Source of the DNA: Scytonema hofmannii PCC 7110
Lineage (GTDB): Bacteria; Cyanobacteriota; Cyanobacteriia; Cyanobacteriales; Nostocaceae
DNA: 64,000 bases
Reading direction: 5' to 3'
Assembly (NCBI RefSeq): GCF_000346485.2
Contig: NZ_KQ976354.1
Span: 4,918,436 to 4,982,435 of the forward strand
The translations under genes and the position numbers were made by a program. The notes below the pieces were generated by a model. The model was not told where the DNA came from, ran no database searches, and saw only the letters and a list, made by a program, of their open reading frames with translations. Shown one piece after another: positions 19,502 to 28,780 of this stretch (position 1 is the first letter of the stretch; each line of letters opens with the position of its first letter).

Positions 19502-19777
19502 TCATTCCATCTCAAAAACAAACTGAATAATAATTGTAATTATTGTAGACAGAAAACCACTAATAATTGTTACTATAAGAACTTGGAATAAAGGGACATC
19601 TTGAATTGCATATCCTGTGGTCATAATAATCAGAAATCTAAAAAATTTAAAAAAGAAAGGACTTAATGCAATTGATAGAAATTGTGAAACCTGATAATTA
19701 TTAATTATTGTTTTATGAAAAATTAGCGAGAAGATAACTTGAGCGACTGTATAAAGTACAATAATAGCACTAATCAT
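19502..19777 (-). CDS. Small hydrophobic membrane protein
   Basis: 91 residues with two or three predicted membrane helices (MISAIIVLYTVAQVIFSLIF, FRFLIIMTTGYAIQ, LIVTIISGFLSTIITIIIQF). No family recognised. Small proteins of this kind next to bacteriocin-like genes can be immunity proteins or holin-like, but nothing in the sequence proves that. No strong ribosome site precedes the ATG. Confidence 0.45.
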   Translation of the reverse strand: MISAIIVLYTVAQVIFSLIFHKTIINNYQVSQFLSIALSPFFFKFFRFLIIMTTGYAIQDVPLFQVLIVTIISGFLSTIITIIIQFVFEME

Positions 19778-20276
19778 CTTTTAATTTTCCATTAAGAAGT
19801 TTCCATTAAATACTATTAGCAATCTTCTATTGATTCTATTAATACTTTTCTAGATCGCTTTTTTGAAAACTATATCGGCACTCTAGACATGACTCCCAGG
19901 AATTTCATGGACTAATAGAAGTTATTTTCACATAACTACTTCTAAAATACTTACCGAAAAAGAACAATTTCATAAAAATCTCTCTTTAGATAGAGAACAA
20001 AATACTTTATTTTAAATAACCAATCTTATTAGATAGGTGCAAGCTACTATAACTTATGCAGTTTCTCAGCCAATCTGTAATAAAAATTTGAAACCCTCCC
20101 AACCACCCCTTGCCCATCTACCCGCGAGGGGTGAGTAGGATCGCACGCTTGACCGTGAATCTGCTCACAGCCAGGGTGGACGGTAGGGAGTTGGGATTGG
20201 GGATTGGATGGACGCGATGTGGAATCCGCCGCCCTGGTTGCGATCGCAAAGAAATACGGCAGAACTTCTTAGTGAA
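19778..20276. other. Long intergenic stretch
   Basis: AT-rich at first, with no gene seen. A short hairpin (ACCCCT at 20105 with AGGGGT at 20127) and GC-rich sequence precede the IS200/IS605-like end at 20277. An 88-codon open frame here has unnatural composition and is not reported as a gene. Confidence 0.5.
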
Positions 20277-20299
20277 TCCCCTGCCTTTAGGCATGGGGA
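20277..20299 (+). mobile_element. IS200/IS605-type right-end hairpin remnant
   Basis: TCCCC-TGCC-TTTA-GGCA-T-GGGGA, preceded by GTGAA and followed by GAAGTCAA, is the typical form of the right end/omega-RNA tail of TnpB-carrying IS605-group elements. No recognisable tnpA or tnpB remains upstream, so this is at most a relic. Confidence 0.4.
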
Positions 20300-20418
20300 G
20301 AAGTCAATGTCGTAGAAACTTGCCGAACACAGCAATGGTCGAACCAACTTGTGTGTACATGGTAGCGTTAAAGTAAAGAAAGGATGTGACAAATCAAACT
20401 CGAGTACTGTATTTATAG

Positions 20419-20700
20419 TTATCTGTTACGTTTTGGTGGTTGACCGCCAGTTCCATGGCTTGTTGGTCTTAACCCTCTACTATCTTCCTCATCAGCAGAG
20501 ATTGAAAGTATGTTGCCATTAAATTCGCTACCATTCAGTTCTGCAATAGCACTATCCTCAGTTTCTTGATTTTCTAAGTTGACTTCTACTGTATCTTCAG
20601 ACAAAAATCTAATTCCCTGAACATCTCCGTATTCTGCAAACAAATTCACTAAATCTTGCTCTGTAGATTGTAAAGGTAGATTTGCAACCCTAATAGTCAT
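20419..20700 (-). CDS. RRM-type RNA-binding protein
   Basis: 93 residues with a single RNA-recognition motif: MTIRVANLPLQSTEQDLVNL gives strand 1 with RNP2 (IRVANL), and RNP1 is degenerate (TVEVNLENQE in place of G-Y/F-G-F-V). It ends with a short Gly/Arg/Pro-rich tail. Cyanobacterial Rbp proteins of this size act in cold adaptation and mRNA localisation. A strong AGGAGG lies seven bases before the ATG. It lies downstream of the CHAT-WD40 gene on the same strand, 40 bases away, and may be read through from it. The poor RNP1 suggests weaker or altered RNA binding. Confidence 0.85.
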   Translation of the reverse strand: MTIRVANLPLQSTEQDLVNLFAEYGDVQGIRFLSEDTVEVNLENQETEDSAIAELNGSEFNGNILSISADEEDSRGLRPTSHGTGGQPPKRNR

Positions 20701-20740
20701 GTTTTCCTCCTAAGTTAATCAAGCTAAAAAACAACTCAAT

Positions 20741-23700
20741 TTAAGAACAGAGACCGTTATCTTTGGATTGTACATCGGTATTCGTCCGAAGATAATCTCT
20801 TAACCACTCACAGCCGTAAAGGAGTAGTTCATCCTGTTGGCGAAAACTCTTCCAATTCCATAAAAGCACTCTCTTGTCTTCATCACCAGAAACAATTGTT
20901 TCACCCTCGGGGCTAAACGCGACTTTCCAAACAGTCGCGTTATGACCTTGAAACGTTGTTAGCTTCTTACCATCTGTTGTCCTCCATAATTTCACAGTCC
21001 GATCGCCACTTGCTGAGGCAATGATTTGACTATCAGGGCTAAACGCCACCCCAAAAACCTCAGCACTATGACCAGTAAGGGTTGTCACTCTTGTGCCATC
21101 AGGTTTCCACAGTTTCACGGTTTTGTCCCAGCTTCCTGTGGCAATTAGCTGACCGTTGGCACTGAAAGTGACTGCGGTCACTGGGGAACCCACGTTCACA
21201 GTTCTCACAAGAGTTCCATCTCGTTTCCAAAACTTGATTGTATTATCTTGACTTGCTGAAACAATTGTTTGACTGTCTGGGCTAAAGGTAACAGCCCAAA
21301 CCTCATCGGTATGACCGTTCAGAGTGGTAATTGGACTGCCGTTGGGCTGCCAAAGTTTCACGGTTTTGTCATCAGAAGCAGACGCTAACATCTGACCGTC
21401 AGGGCTGAAAGCCACTGCGTTTACATAGAAGCGGTGATCGACAAGAGATTTTATTAAGCTGCCATTTCGCTGCCAGAGTTTAACTGTCTTATCCCAACTG
21501 GCTGTAGCAATTGTCTCACCATTAGGGTGAAACGCAATATCCCATACAGCATTGCTATGACCCGTGAAGGTTGTCACAGGACTACCATTACGCTTCCATA
21601 GTTTTACGGTTTTGTCGTCAGAGGCAGTCGCAATGAACTGTCCATCAGGACTGAACTTGACCCCATGCACTGCAGCACTGTGACCGTTCAATGCGGTGAG
21701 TAAAGGATGTTTCCAGTGCCAAAATCTGATAGTTTTATCATCAGAAGCGGTGGCGATAGTTTGACCATCGGGGCTAAAAGTGACATCCCAAATGATTCCA
21801 CTGTGACCTTTGAGTACGGCAATCTCAGTACCATCAAGCTGCCAAAGTCTGACAGTCTTATCCCAACCGACAGAAGCAATCAGCTGACTGTCAGGGCTAA
21901 AGGCGACTCCATGAACCTGACCATCGTGACCTTTCAAAATTTGGTAGGGGCGCGTTTCAAATTCTCCTTTAGTATTTCTTTTCCAGAGTTTCACTGTTTT
22001 ATCAGCACTGGCTGTGGCAAGAAACTGACCGTTGGGGCTAATTGCGATCGCCAGAACTTTGTCATTATGCTGAAGAGTTGTAAGTAACGTACCATCAGGT
22101 TTCCACAGTTTAACTGTTTTGTCCCAACTTCCGGAAGCAATGGTTTTACCATCAGGGCTAAACGCGACAGCATCTACGCTTTCTCGGTGACCTGAAATGG
22201 TTGACAATAAAGTCCCATCTCGCTTCCGGAGGTGAACGCGTCCATCCCAAGTTGCTGAGGCCAGAGTTTGCCCGTCTGGGCTAAATGCAACTGCGTACAC
22301 TTCAGATGTATGATTGAGAGTTGTGAGTAAGGTGCCGTCAAGCTTCCACAGTTTGACTGTGCGATCGTCACTTGTTGAGGCAATGGTCTGACCATCTGGG
22401 CTGAAAGCCACTCCGTAGACTGCACCTCTATGTCCGGTAAGCGTTTTTAGCAAACTACCATCTTGTTGCCACAGTTTGACTGTCATGTCTGCACTGGCTG
22501 TGGCGACGATCTGACCGTTAGGGCTGAAGGTCACTTTGTGTACTTTAGCACCGTGTCCTGACAGGCGGTTGTACTCATTGGCTCCATATATTGCCTGATT
22601 GAGTGCTAAATCAACTTGAGTCTTTGTTTCTGGTATATTTGTACCAAATGTTATTAATTTATGCTTTGCTCTCAGTGCTTCTACGAGGGCATCCAATCTT
22701 CTATCGGAAGCAAACAGAGCTTGTGAAGATTTAGTGGTTGCCTGAATTTCATTAATCCGAGCTTTTTGCCACTGCCACCCAGCAAACGCGGCAAGTATTG
22801 ATGCGATCGCCATCCCACTGGCAAGACCTAGAATAGTTGTTTGCTGCCGTCGCTTTTGCTGTTTGACTTCCCGTTCCCGCAGTTCTAAAGAAGAGTGAAT
22901 AAAATTGCGATCGCTAACACTCAGTTCTTCCCATCGTTTTGTTTGCCAATATTCTGCATCGGAAAGGGGTTTTCCTCGTAACAATGCCCCTTCATCTAAA
23001 TTGCTACTCTCCCACTGACCAATTGCCACTCGCAACTTTTCTTGCCAGTTACGAAACTCTCCATCCATTTGCAGCCAGTATTCCAAGCGTCCCCAACTTT
23101 TAATCAGGGCTTCATGCACAATTTCTACTGTTTCATAACACGTGTGTCCCTTAAAATTTGTCACGACCAAACGATTTGATGCCAAGTGGGTTACTAAATC
23201 CCAGTTTTCTTCTTTGACTTCAGCACGAGTGGCTAACCTCCGGGTTGCTTCACCACCTTCTGCTAATTGAACTAGCTGCATGAATACTCGTTGCGATCGC
23301 TGTCTGTCTGTCTCGGAAAGTTGGCTGTATACTCCCTCTGCATGATTCGCTAGCGCTTCTTCCACACCACCAATCTCTTCGTAAGCCTCAATAGTCAGCA
23401 ATCCCTCAGTTTGTTTTGACCAGAGTTGGGTCAGGGTAAACTCCAATAGGGGTAACCGTCCCGGCTGTCCTTCCAACGCATAAATCAGCTTATTTGTCAA
23501 CTCTTTTTCTAGTTCCACCTGCATTTGTGCCGCAGGCTTTTCAATGCTATCGCGCAATTCGTCACGGGACATAGGCGCAAGGTTGAGAACTGCTCCTTGC
23601 AAAGCATTACTCAAAGGACGATAAGAAAGAGCGTACCCATAAAAATCAGCTCGTAGGGTTGTGACTAAGGTAAATGCGGGAGCGCGAGTACAGGCGTTAA

Positions 23701-25423
23701 GTAATAATTCTAGGATATGTTGGCGTTCATTTTCAGGACAAAGGGTGTAGAGTTCCTCGAATTGATCGGCAATGAGTACCAGGCGAGTTCCAGGATTTTG
23801 TTGAACAAAGGTTTCAATGATTTTGTATAAAGCACCGTCGTCTTGTTCTAGCGCCAGTTCCAATTCCAAATTCACTAGGGAACGGAAGTTTTCATCGGTA
23901 AATGATGAATTGTCAGTCAGAGAATTTACACCCGCTAGCAACTGATAATTCGCTTGCGCTGTCAGTTTTAATCCCGCACTCGGAAATCTATCACTGTTGA
24001 CTGCTTGTGCGGTACTTAAAGGTGCAAAAGCTGCTGCTAGGGCTGTTATTGGCTTATTGCCAGGACGAAAAGAGATAATTTGCCAATTAACATTTGTATC
24101 TTGCCGCAACCGAGGTACCAATCCGGCAAACACAACGCTGGACTTACCGCTTCCACTAGAACCTACCACAGCCACAAATGGCTTTTTTTTCACTGCTGTC
24201 ACTAAATCCTGAGTAAACCTTTCCCGTCCATAAAATAAGTGTGCATCTTCTTCGCGGAACGCAAACAAGCCACGATAGGGACAGGGCGGCATTCCAGACA
24301 AATTGAGCCAAGTCGGCGGTTTGACGGCGGGATTTTGACAAATTGTTGGCAACCAAGAAGCGCCTGGTAAGTCATCTTCCAAACCTTGCAATTTTCTGCG
24401 TGCTTGTTGTACCGAAAGATATAAAGAACGTCGTTCAACGGCAAACGCTTCTAGAAAATGTTTGAAAAACTCTTGGGCAACATAATTTGGGACTGGTTCC
24501 CGCATCACAATAACTGTGGGAATATTCAATTTTTCCAGCGCTAAAGATAATCCCAATCCATCACAAGAGTTGAAAATTGTTAGTTTTAAACCATTTTCAA
24601 TAGCTGCTTTGAGTGCTTCTTCTAACTGTTCAACCGTCAAACTGTTGTTGGTTTCGCTTTCATTAATATAAAGTCTGCCAGTTTCACCCTCAGTTTGACT
24701 GTGTCCTGCAAAAAATACAACGTCCCAACCGATGGAGTCCCAAAGGTGTGTATTCAATTCTTGTCTTGATGGCTTGACAAGAAATACAACTTCTGCATCT
24801 GCTAAATTGTTCAGAAAGTGACGTTCTTTATCCAAATCGATCCCAAAGCTGTTCCCCAGAATCGCCAAAATTCTCACTCTTTTTCTCTTGACTTTAGGTT
24901 GCGAGACTTGAGCTCGTTTGTATTCCGGTCTGGAGAGAGCTATTTCTGCTAAAGGATAATCTTGAAAGAAATCACAGCGATGCCAAGGTAATTTTCGCAG
25001 CAGTAGATCGTTTGTTTGAATAATAACTCGAATTTCATCTGTTGGGTTCAGTGCAGAACGCAATTGTTGGCTAATCTTAAGAATTCCTTGAGATTGCAAC
25101 CAATCATTCATTCTTTGTTGTAATTTGTTACATACACTATGAAAATCTAAAACTGAGATGTTGGTAACAGCGCCTTCATCTATTTCTAGTTCATCATCAT
25201 CTTCGTCATCGCGGGGTGAAGAACGCCAGTGTTTGCGATCGCAAATATTTTGATAGATTGATTGCCAATTTCTACAAAGTTCAACGAGCTCTGGTGCTGG
25301 GGGTAAGTCGCCAATGAATTGCTCTGGAAGAGGATAATCCGCCCCCCATAGCTGAACAGTAACTCTTGGAAATCCTTGGTCTAAGTTACCTTGACCTAAA
25401 TTAATAACAATCGACTTGCTCAT
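20741..25423 (-). CDS. CHAT protease - NTPase - WD40 repeat protein
   Basis: 1560 residues. An N-terminal helical region shared with the CHAT-CHASE2 protein (34091) leads into a caspase-like CHAT domain with catalytic His241 (FFAGHS) and Cys287 (FNSCDG). An nSTAND/NACHT-like NTPase follows, entered by the CPYRGLFAFREEDAHLFYGR linker, with Walker A GSSGSGKSS near 421-429 and a Walker B-like LVLIADQFEELY. Then come a charged linker, one hydrophobic segment near 870-890 and 14 WD40 repeats (two seven-blade propellers) to the C-terminus. STAND NTPases oligomerise on ligand binding by their repeats, so a repeat-sensed signal would activate the CHAT protease (family knowledge plus inference). It is the third gene of the module beginning at 28126; the DUF1822 gene ends 207 bases upstream. 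Confidence 0.9.
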   Translation of the reverse strand: MSKSIVINLGQGNLDQGFPRVTVQLWGADYPLPEQFIGDLPPAPELVELCRNWQSIYQNICDRKHWRSSPRDDEDDDELEIDEGAVTNISVLDFHSVCNKLQQRMNDWLQSQGILKISQQLRSALNPTDEIRVIIQTNDLLLRKLPWHRCDFFQDYPLAEIALSRPEYKRAQVSQPKVKRKRVRILAILGNSFGIDLDKERHFLNNLADAEVVFLVKPSRQELNTHLWDSIGWDVVFFAGHSQTEGETGRLYINESETNNSLTVEQLEEALKAAIENGLKLTIFNSCDGLGLSLALEKLNIPTVIVMREPVPNYVAQEFFKHFLEAFAVERRSLYLSVQQARRKLQGLEDDLPGASWLPTICQNPAVKPPTWLNLSGMPPCPYRGLFAFREEDAHLFYGRERFTQDLVTAVKKKPFVAVVGSSGSGKSSVVFAGLVPRLRQDTNVNWQIISFRPGNKPITALAAAFAPLSTAQAVNSDRFPSAGLKLTAQANYQLLAGVNSLTDNSSFTDENFRSLVNLELELALEQDDGALYKIIETFVQQNPGTRLVLIADQFEELYTLCPENERQHILELLLNACTRAPAFTLVTTLRADFYGYALSYRPLSNALQGAVLNLAPMSRDELRDSIEKPAAQMQVELEKELTNKLIYALEGQPGRLPLLEFTLTQLWSKQTEGLLTIEAYEEIGGVEEALANHAEGVYSQLSETDRQRSQRVFMQLVQLAEGGEATRRLATRAEVKEENWDLVTHLASNRLVVTNFKGHTCYETVEIVHEALIKSWGRLEYWLQMDGEFRNWQEKLRVAIGQWESSNLDEGALLRGKPLSDAEYWQTKRWEELSVSDRNFIHSSLELREREVKQQKRRQQTTILGLASGMAIASILAAFAGWQWQKARINEIQATTKSSQALFASDRRLDALVEALRAKHKLITFGTNIPETKTQVDLALNQAIYGANEYNRLSGHGAKVHKVTFSPNGQIVATASADMTVKLWQQDGSLLKTLTGHRGAVYGVAFSPDGQTIASTSDDRTVKLWKLDGTLLTTLNHTSEVYAVAFSPDGQTLASATWDGRVHLRKRDGTLLSTISGHRESVDAVAFSPDGKTIASGSWDKTVKLWKPDGTLLTTLQHNDKVLAIAISPNGQFLATASADKTVKLWKRNTKGEFETRPYQILKGHDGQVHGVAFSPDSQLIASVGWDKTVRLWQLDGTEIAVLKGHSGIIWDVTFSPDGQTIATASDDKTIRFWHWKHPLLTALNGHSAAVHGVKFSPDGQFIATASDDKTVKLWKRNGSPVTTFTGHSNAVWDIAFHPNGETIATASWDKTVKLWQRNGSLIKSLVDHRFYVNAVAFSPDGQMLASASDDKTVKLWQPNGSPITTLNGHTDEVWAVTFSPDSQTIVSASQDNTIKFWKRDGTLVRTVNVGSPVTAVTFSANGQLIATGSWDKTVKLWKPDGTRVTTLTGHSAEVFGVAFSPDSQIIASASGDRTVKLWRTTDGKKLTTFQGHNATVWKVAFSPEGETIVSGDEDKRVLLWNWKSFRQQDELLLYGCEWLRDYLRTNTDVQSKDNGLCS

Positions 25424-25630
25424 TCAACGATGCACTTGATTGTCAAAGATTGTAGTGAGTTTTACTTTTATACCATATCCTTGTATTGCCGTGTTGAGTA
25501 GATAAAATGAGGTGCTGTGAAAAATTTGTGTGTAGGAGGAGCATGAAACAACAGAATGCAAGGAAACAGGGATTTTGTCTTGTGTGGGTGACCTTTCGGA
25601 ACTTACACCCTTTTGATTGAGAAAGCTTTT

Positions 25631-26671
25631 TTACAATTCAAAATACTCTCTCACTCTAGCATCTTCGAGACTGACTTCTAAACTAAAGCGCTTTCCTGGT
25701 TCACCTTTAAAGGGTTTGAGTTGAATATAGTTATCTTGACTTCTTGCGGTAACCTCTTGAAGAGTTTTTCCAGCTTTAGAAAATAGTGTTAATTTAATAT
25801 TTGATGGTAAGACTCTTTCTCCATTGGTAGGATGTAACTGAATCAAAACGCCTAATTTTTCCTCACTCTCTTCTGAGATATTGACCAACAACGCTACTGT
25901 TTGATTACCGAGTTGTACTCCCAAGTCAATTAATTTTGCTCTCTTAATACCTGATAGAATATGTCTGGTATTAAACGCCAAATTGGTTTCGCGCTCCAGC
26001 AAGTTATCAATAACCTCCCAACCTTCATCACAAACCCCTTGGAACCATTGGCTCAACTTAATTCTCGTTTCCTTGAAGTAGGTTAATAGATTTTCTGAGA
26101 CTTTTTCGGTTGAAGTCACGGGTAAGGGAATAGAGCTAGGTTCTAAGTAAAGATAATAATGCAATAAATGATTGGGTTCTAGATCGAATACTGATAAGGG
26201 TAATTGATAAGAACCATCTTGCAAGCGATCGCTACTGCAATAGGTAACAAGTTGATCGTAACGCAAACAACCTCTAATAATAACTTCTTCCTGTTCTTCA
26301 GACACTTCTAGCACGACATAAAAATGAGCTACTAGTTCGGGGTGATGAATAGTACCAGAAGGTATGCTTACCACTTCATCAAGCAGATGCTCGGTAGAAA
26401 TCACACAAAATTTAAACTCTCCTAGTTGGAGTTGAGCACAGGTCTCAATGACATGAGTTTGTTTTTGAATAGGTTGTTCTGGAAGACGTGCGGTCAACCA
26501 TTCTTCAAACCCAAACAATCCCAAGCTATTGAGATAAGTTTGCCACTGTTGTGTTTCATTCATAATTCGGTTACTTATTTGTGTTGCTTGATAAAAGTGT
26601 TCTGGTTCCAACCATATACTTTCAGGCAATATCAACCTGATACCTGTTGTCTTTATTGATGGCTGGGACAT
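25631..26671 (-). CDS. DUF1822 family protein
   Basis: 346 residues, DUF1822, a family almost confined to cyanobacteria and of unknown function. It matches the protein at 32839-34026 best in the C-terminal half, where KRAKLIDLG, a strand-rich LLVNISEESEEKLGV segment, IQLHP and DNYIQLK recur in the same order. No enzymatic motif is visible; the C-terminal half looks like a beta-rich binding domain. It starts 30 bases after the sigma-like gene on the same strand, so the two are translated from one transcript. Its constant position between a sigma-like protein and a CHAT protein in both modules suggests it links regulator and protease, for example as adaptor or anti-factor (inference). Confidence 0.8.
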   Translation of the reverse strand: MSQPSIKTTGIRLILPESIWLEPEHFYQATQISNRIMNETQQWQTYLNSLGLFGFEEWLTARLPEQPIQKQTHVIETCAQLQLGEFKFCVISTEHLLDEVVSIPSGTIHHPELVAHFYVVLEVSEEQEEVIIRGCLRYDQLVTYCSSDRLQDGSYQLPLSVFDLEPNHLLHYYLYLEPSSIPLPVTSTEKVSENLLTYFKETRIKLSQWFQGVCDEGWEVIDNLLERETNLAFNTRHILSGIKRAKLIDLGVQLGNQTVALLVNISEESEEKLGVLIQLHPTNGERVLPSNIKLTLFSKAGKTLQEVTARSQDNYIQLKPFKGEPGKRFSLEVSLEDARVREYFEL

Positions 26672-26701
26672 AATAAGTTCTCTCCTGATTTTGAACTATG
26701 T

Positions 26702-28126
26702 TTATTGTTGCTCTAAATATTGAAAAAGTTGTTGTGCGTATACGCTGTTCATTGAGCGGTTTTTACCCACTCTAATTTCTTCAGAAGCTTCATTGAAAAC
26801 TTCTTCATCAACAAAAGCTTCTATTTGTTCGGAAATAGCTTTGAGATAATCTGGTGGTGGAGGAATTTTAGTTAAACCTTTTTCCTCAGCCTTTTTTAAA
26901 ATTCTCTCAAGTAGTTTTTGAACTGTGGCATAGCGTACCTTATTTAAAAGTTCACCAGGGTTTAAGATTCGTCTTGTTTGATCCCAGCTACTCATTCCTA
27001 GTTTGGGAGCAATTTCTTTAAGAGCTAAACCTTGACCGTAATATAATTTCAATCCGGGAATGAACTTGTGAGCTAGGGGCGCATACTTTTTGCTTTTTTC
27101 CAATCGGCTAAGACTCGCTTGAATTTCTTCTTTAATAGCCTTAAGCAAAGCTAATTGTAGTTGCTCGTGCAAAAACTCTAAAAGTTCTCGCTGTTCCACA
27201 TCAAGTTCACTCAGAGATTCATAAGGTAAATCAGGTCTAAGTGTGTAACCTCCAGTTTCCGGATCTTGAATTTCTATCGATTCTCTATAGCTCCAAATAT
27301 CATACTGCCTGAGTTGTGCAACAACGAGTTTGAGTTCTTTAATTAACTCCATTGAGTCATTGATAATAACATTTCGTTGTTTCAACCGGGCAAGCATTTC
27401 TTGCTGTTGAGCATTAGTAGGATCGGGACATCGTCTAGTTTGGTAGGAACGTTGCTGTTGGCGATCGCGACGATAAACGGCATGAAAAACTTCTACTAAA
27501 TGACGTTCGCGTTGTGAGAAGCGTTCTAGCTGTTTGGGTCTAGCACGATTTAACAGCGCCCAGTCACTCAGATGCTGAAAACCAAATTCTGATAAAAACT
27601 CTTTTAGCTCTGAATTTTGTCTGGTTTGTAAATAAGCCCAGTTTTCTAAGCTCATTCTAGACTGAGAGTCAGGCTTGTAGGTTTGCAGAACCCTAAGAGA
27701 AAAGAATTTGAAACTTGCTGTCTTCGCTTGACCGTTTTGATCTAAAAGCAGTTGATTTTTGCCATCTTTATCCAGAACGAGGAGGCTTTCACCATCATCA
27801 TTAAGAACAAATGGTAGCAAATCTTGGTATGTAAAGTGCTTTTCTGTACCAAATAAATTGTCAATTTTTTGACAAGCTTTTAGGATCGGATCGGAAATGT
27901 AGCATCTAAGACAAAGCCCAGCAACAGCACGATTTTTGTCATCAACCTCAAGTGTTTGATTGTAGAAGTAAGCGTAAAGAGCAGTTTCCACATCTCCATT
28001 CTGGGAACGTGACAACTGTTTCTGACAAAAATCCTCTGCCAGAGGAACAAAGAAAAGTTTGTACCTCACTTGTTCGCTGGCTGGATTAATTCGCCAAATT
28101 TTCCAGTATCTGGATGAAGCACCCAT
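26702..28126 (-). CDS. Sigma-70-like HTH protein (module A)
   Basis: 474 residues from the ATG at 28126. The open frame extends to 28414, but that part is the antisense of a decayed hicB gene and of a GGGGAGTAGG repeat, so it is not coding. The protein is helical and charged. A putative sigma region-4-like helix-turn-helix begins at about residue 358 (LKLYYGQGLALKEIAPKLGM), aligning with the same motif in the protein at 31628. Sigma region 2 is not obvious. It could be a diverged sigma factor or a DNA-binding regulator of the module. It is the first gene of the set regulator-DUF1822-CHAT. Confidence 0.65.
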   Translation of the reverse strand: MGASSRYWKIWRINPASEQVRYKLFFVPLAEDFCQKQLSRSQNGDVETALYAYFYNQTLEVDDKNRAVAGLCLRCYISDPILKACQKIDNLFGTEKHFTYQDLLPFVLNDDGESLLVLDKDGKNQLLLDQNGQAKTASFKFFSLRVLQTYKPDSQSRMSLENWAYLQTRQNSELKEFLSEFGFQHLSDWALLNRARPKQLERFSQRERHLVEVFHAVYRRDRQQQRSYQTRRCPDPTNAQQQEMLARLKQRNVIINDSMELIKELKLVVAQLRQYDIWSYRESIEIQDPETGGYTLRPDLPYESLSELDVEQRELLEFLHEQLQLALLKAIKEEIQASLSRLEKSKKYAPLAHKFIPGLKLYYGQGLALKEIAPKLGMSSWDQTRRILNPGELLNKVRYATVQKLLERILKKAEEKGLTKIPPPPDYLKAISEQIEAFVDEEVFNEASEEIRVGKNRSMNSVYAQQLFQYLEQQ

Positions 28127-28258
28127 AGTGTTGTATGGTCTCCTGTGATCAACTGACCTAATTCTACAGTTGCAATAGGAAATAGATGTCGTGCCGTTTA
28201 CCTTATGCACTTGCTTGGGGAGTAGGGAGTGGGGAGTAGGGAGTGGGGTGTGGAGGTG

Positions 28259-28451
28259 ATGAAGTTTAAAGCGATTGTTCATCAAGCTGAAGAAGGTGAA
28301 TACTGGGCAGAAAAAAGTCCCTGCTTTACCTGGTTGTATTACTGAAGGTGATACTTGGGAAGAACTGATAACTAATCTTAAGGATGCAATTGAAGGATGG
28401 CTTGAGGTGGCCAATGAAAGTCATTCGACATGCCTTGCGCCCTTACAATAA
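28259..28451 (+). pseudogene. hicB: hicB antitoxin with one-base frameshift
   Basis: The ATG at 28259 opens a HicB fold (KFKAIVHQAEEGEYWAE). After a run of six A the frame is lost; one base shifted it continues as VPALPGCITEGDTWEELI and then NLKDAIEGWLEVANE, the rest of a typical HicB, ending at 28451. Five A would restore the gene. No hicA is adjacent. An assembly error in the homopolymer is possible. Confidence 0.75.
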
Positions 28452-28780
28452 ATTACCGCTTCCCTAGGGCAAACGCATCTAAAAAGCAGGGAAGCAGGGA
28501 GGCAGGGAGTTCAAAGCGTTAGCCCTGACCGCTTCCCCGGTAATATCATGTCCGGTTAAAGACTTATCATCAAGACTGCAGAGCAGGGTGCAGGGAGCAA
28601 GAGGATTTCAGATAAAGTCTTAAAAAATTAAAGATCGCTTGGCGGAATGCTTGGAATGCTAGTGGTAGTAATTATTGCTGTGTAGAATGCAAAGTGTGAG
28701 ACTTAACAGGAAACAGCATTACACTGTGCATACTGTTTCCAGTAGCTAAGTATTGCCCTTTTTCAAACCCTAAGTTTTTT
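28452..28780. other. Intergenic stretch with GCAGGGA repeats
   Basis: Carries imperfect GCAGGGA/GGCAGGGA runs near 28490 and 28580, a usual cyanobacterial spacer repeat. No gene or clear promoter is seen. Confidence 0.5.

Noticed and set aside
20110-20376. 88-codon plus-strand open frame
   Set aside because: Arg/Gly-rich composition, no family; lies over a probable IS200/IS605 end.
20900-22600. Periodic DNA of the WD40 region as a repeat array
   Set aside because: It is explained by 14 WD40 units of one gene.
25540-25620. 25-codon plus-strand frame after AGGAGG, in the gap between DUF1822 and CHAT genes
   Set aside because: Good ribosome-like site but too short, with no recognisable peptide; not enough to call a gene.
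28127-28414. N-terminal extension of the sigma-like protein to 28414
   Set aside because: That stretch is antisense to the hicB relic and includes a GGGGAGTAGG spacer repeat; the first supported ATG is 28126.
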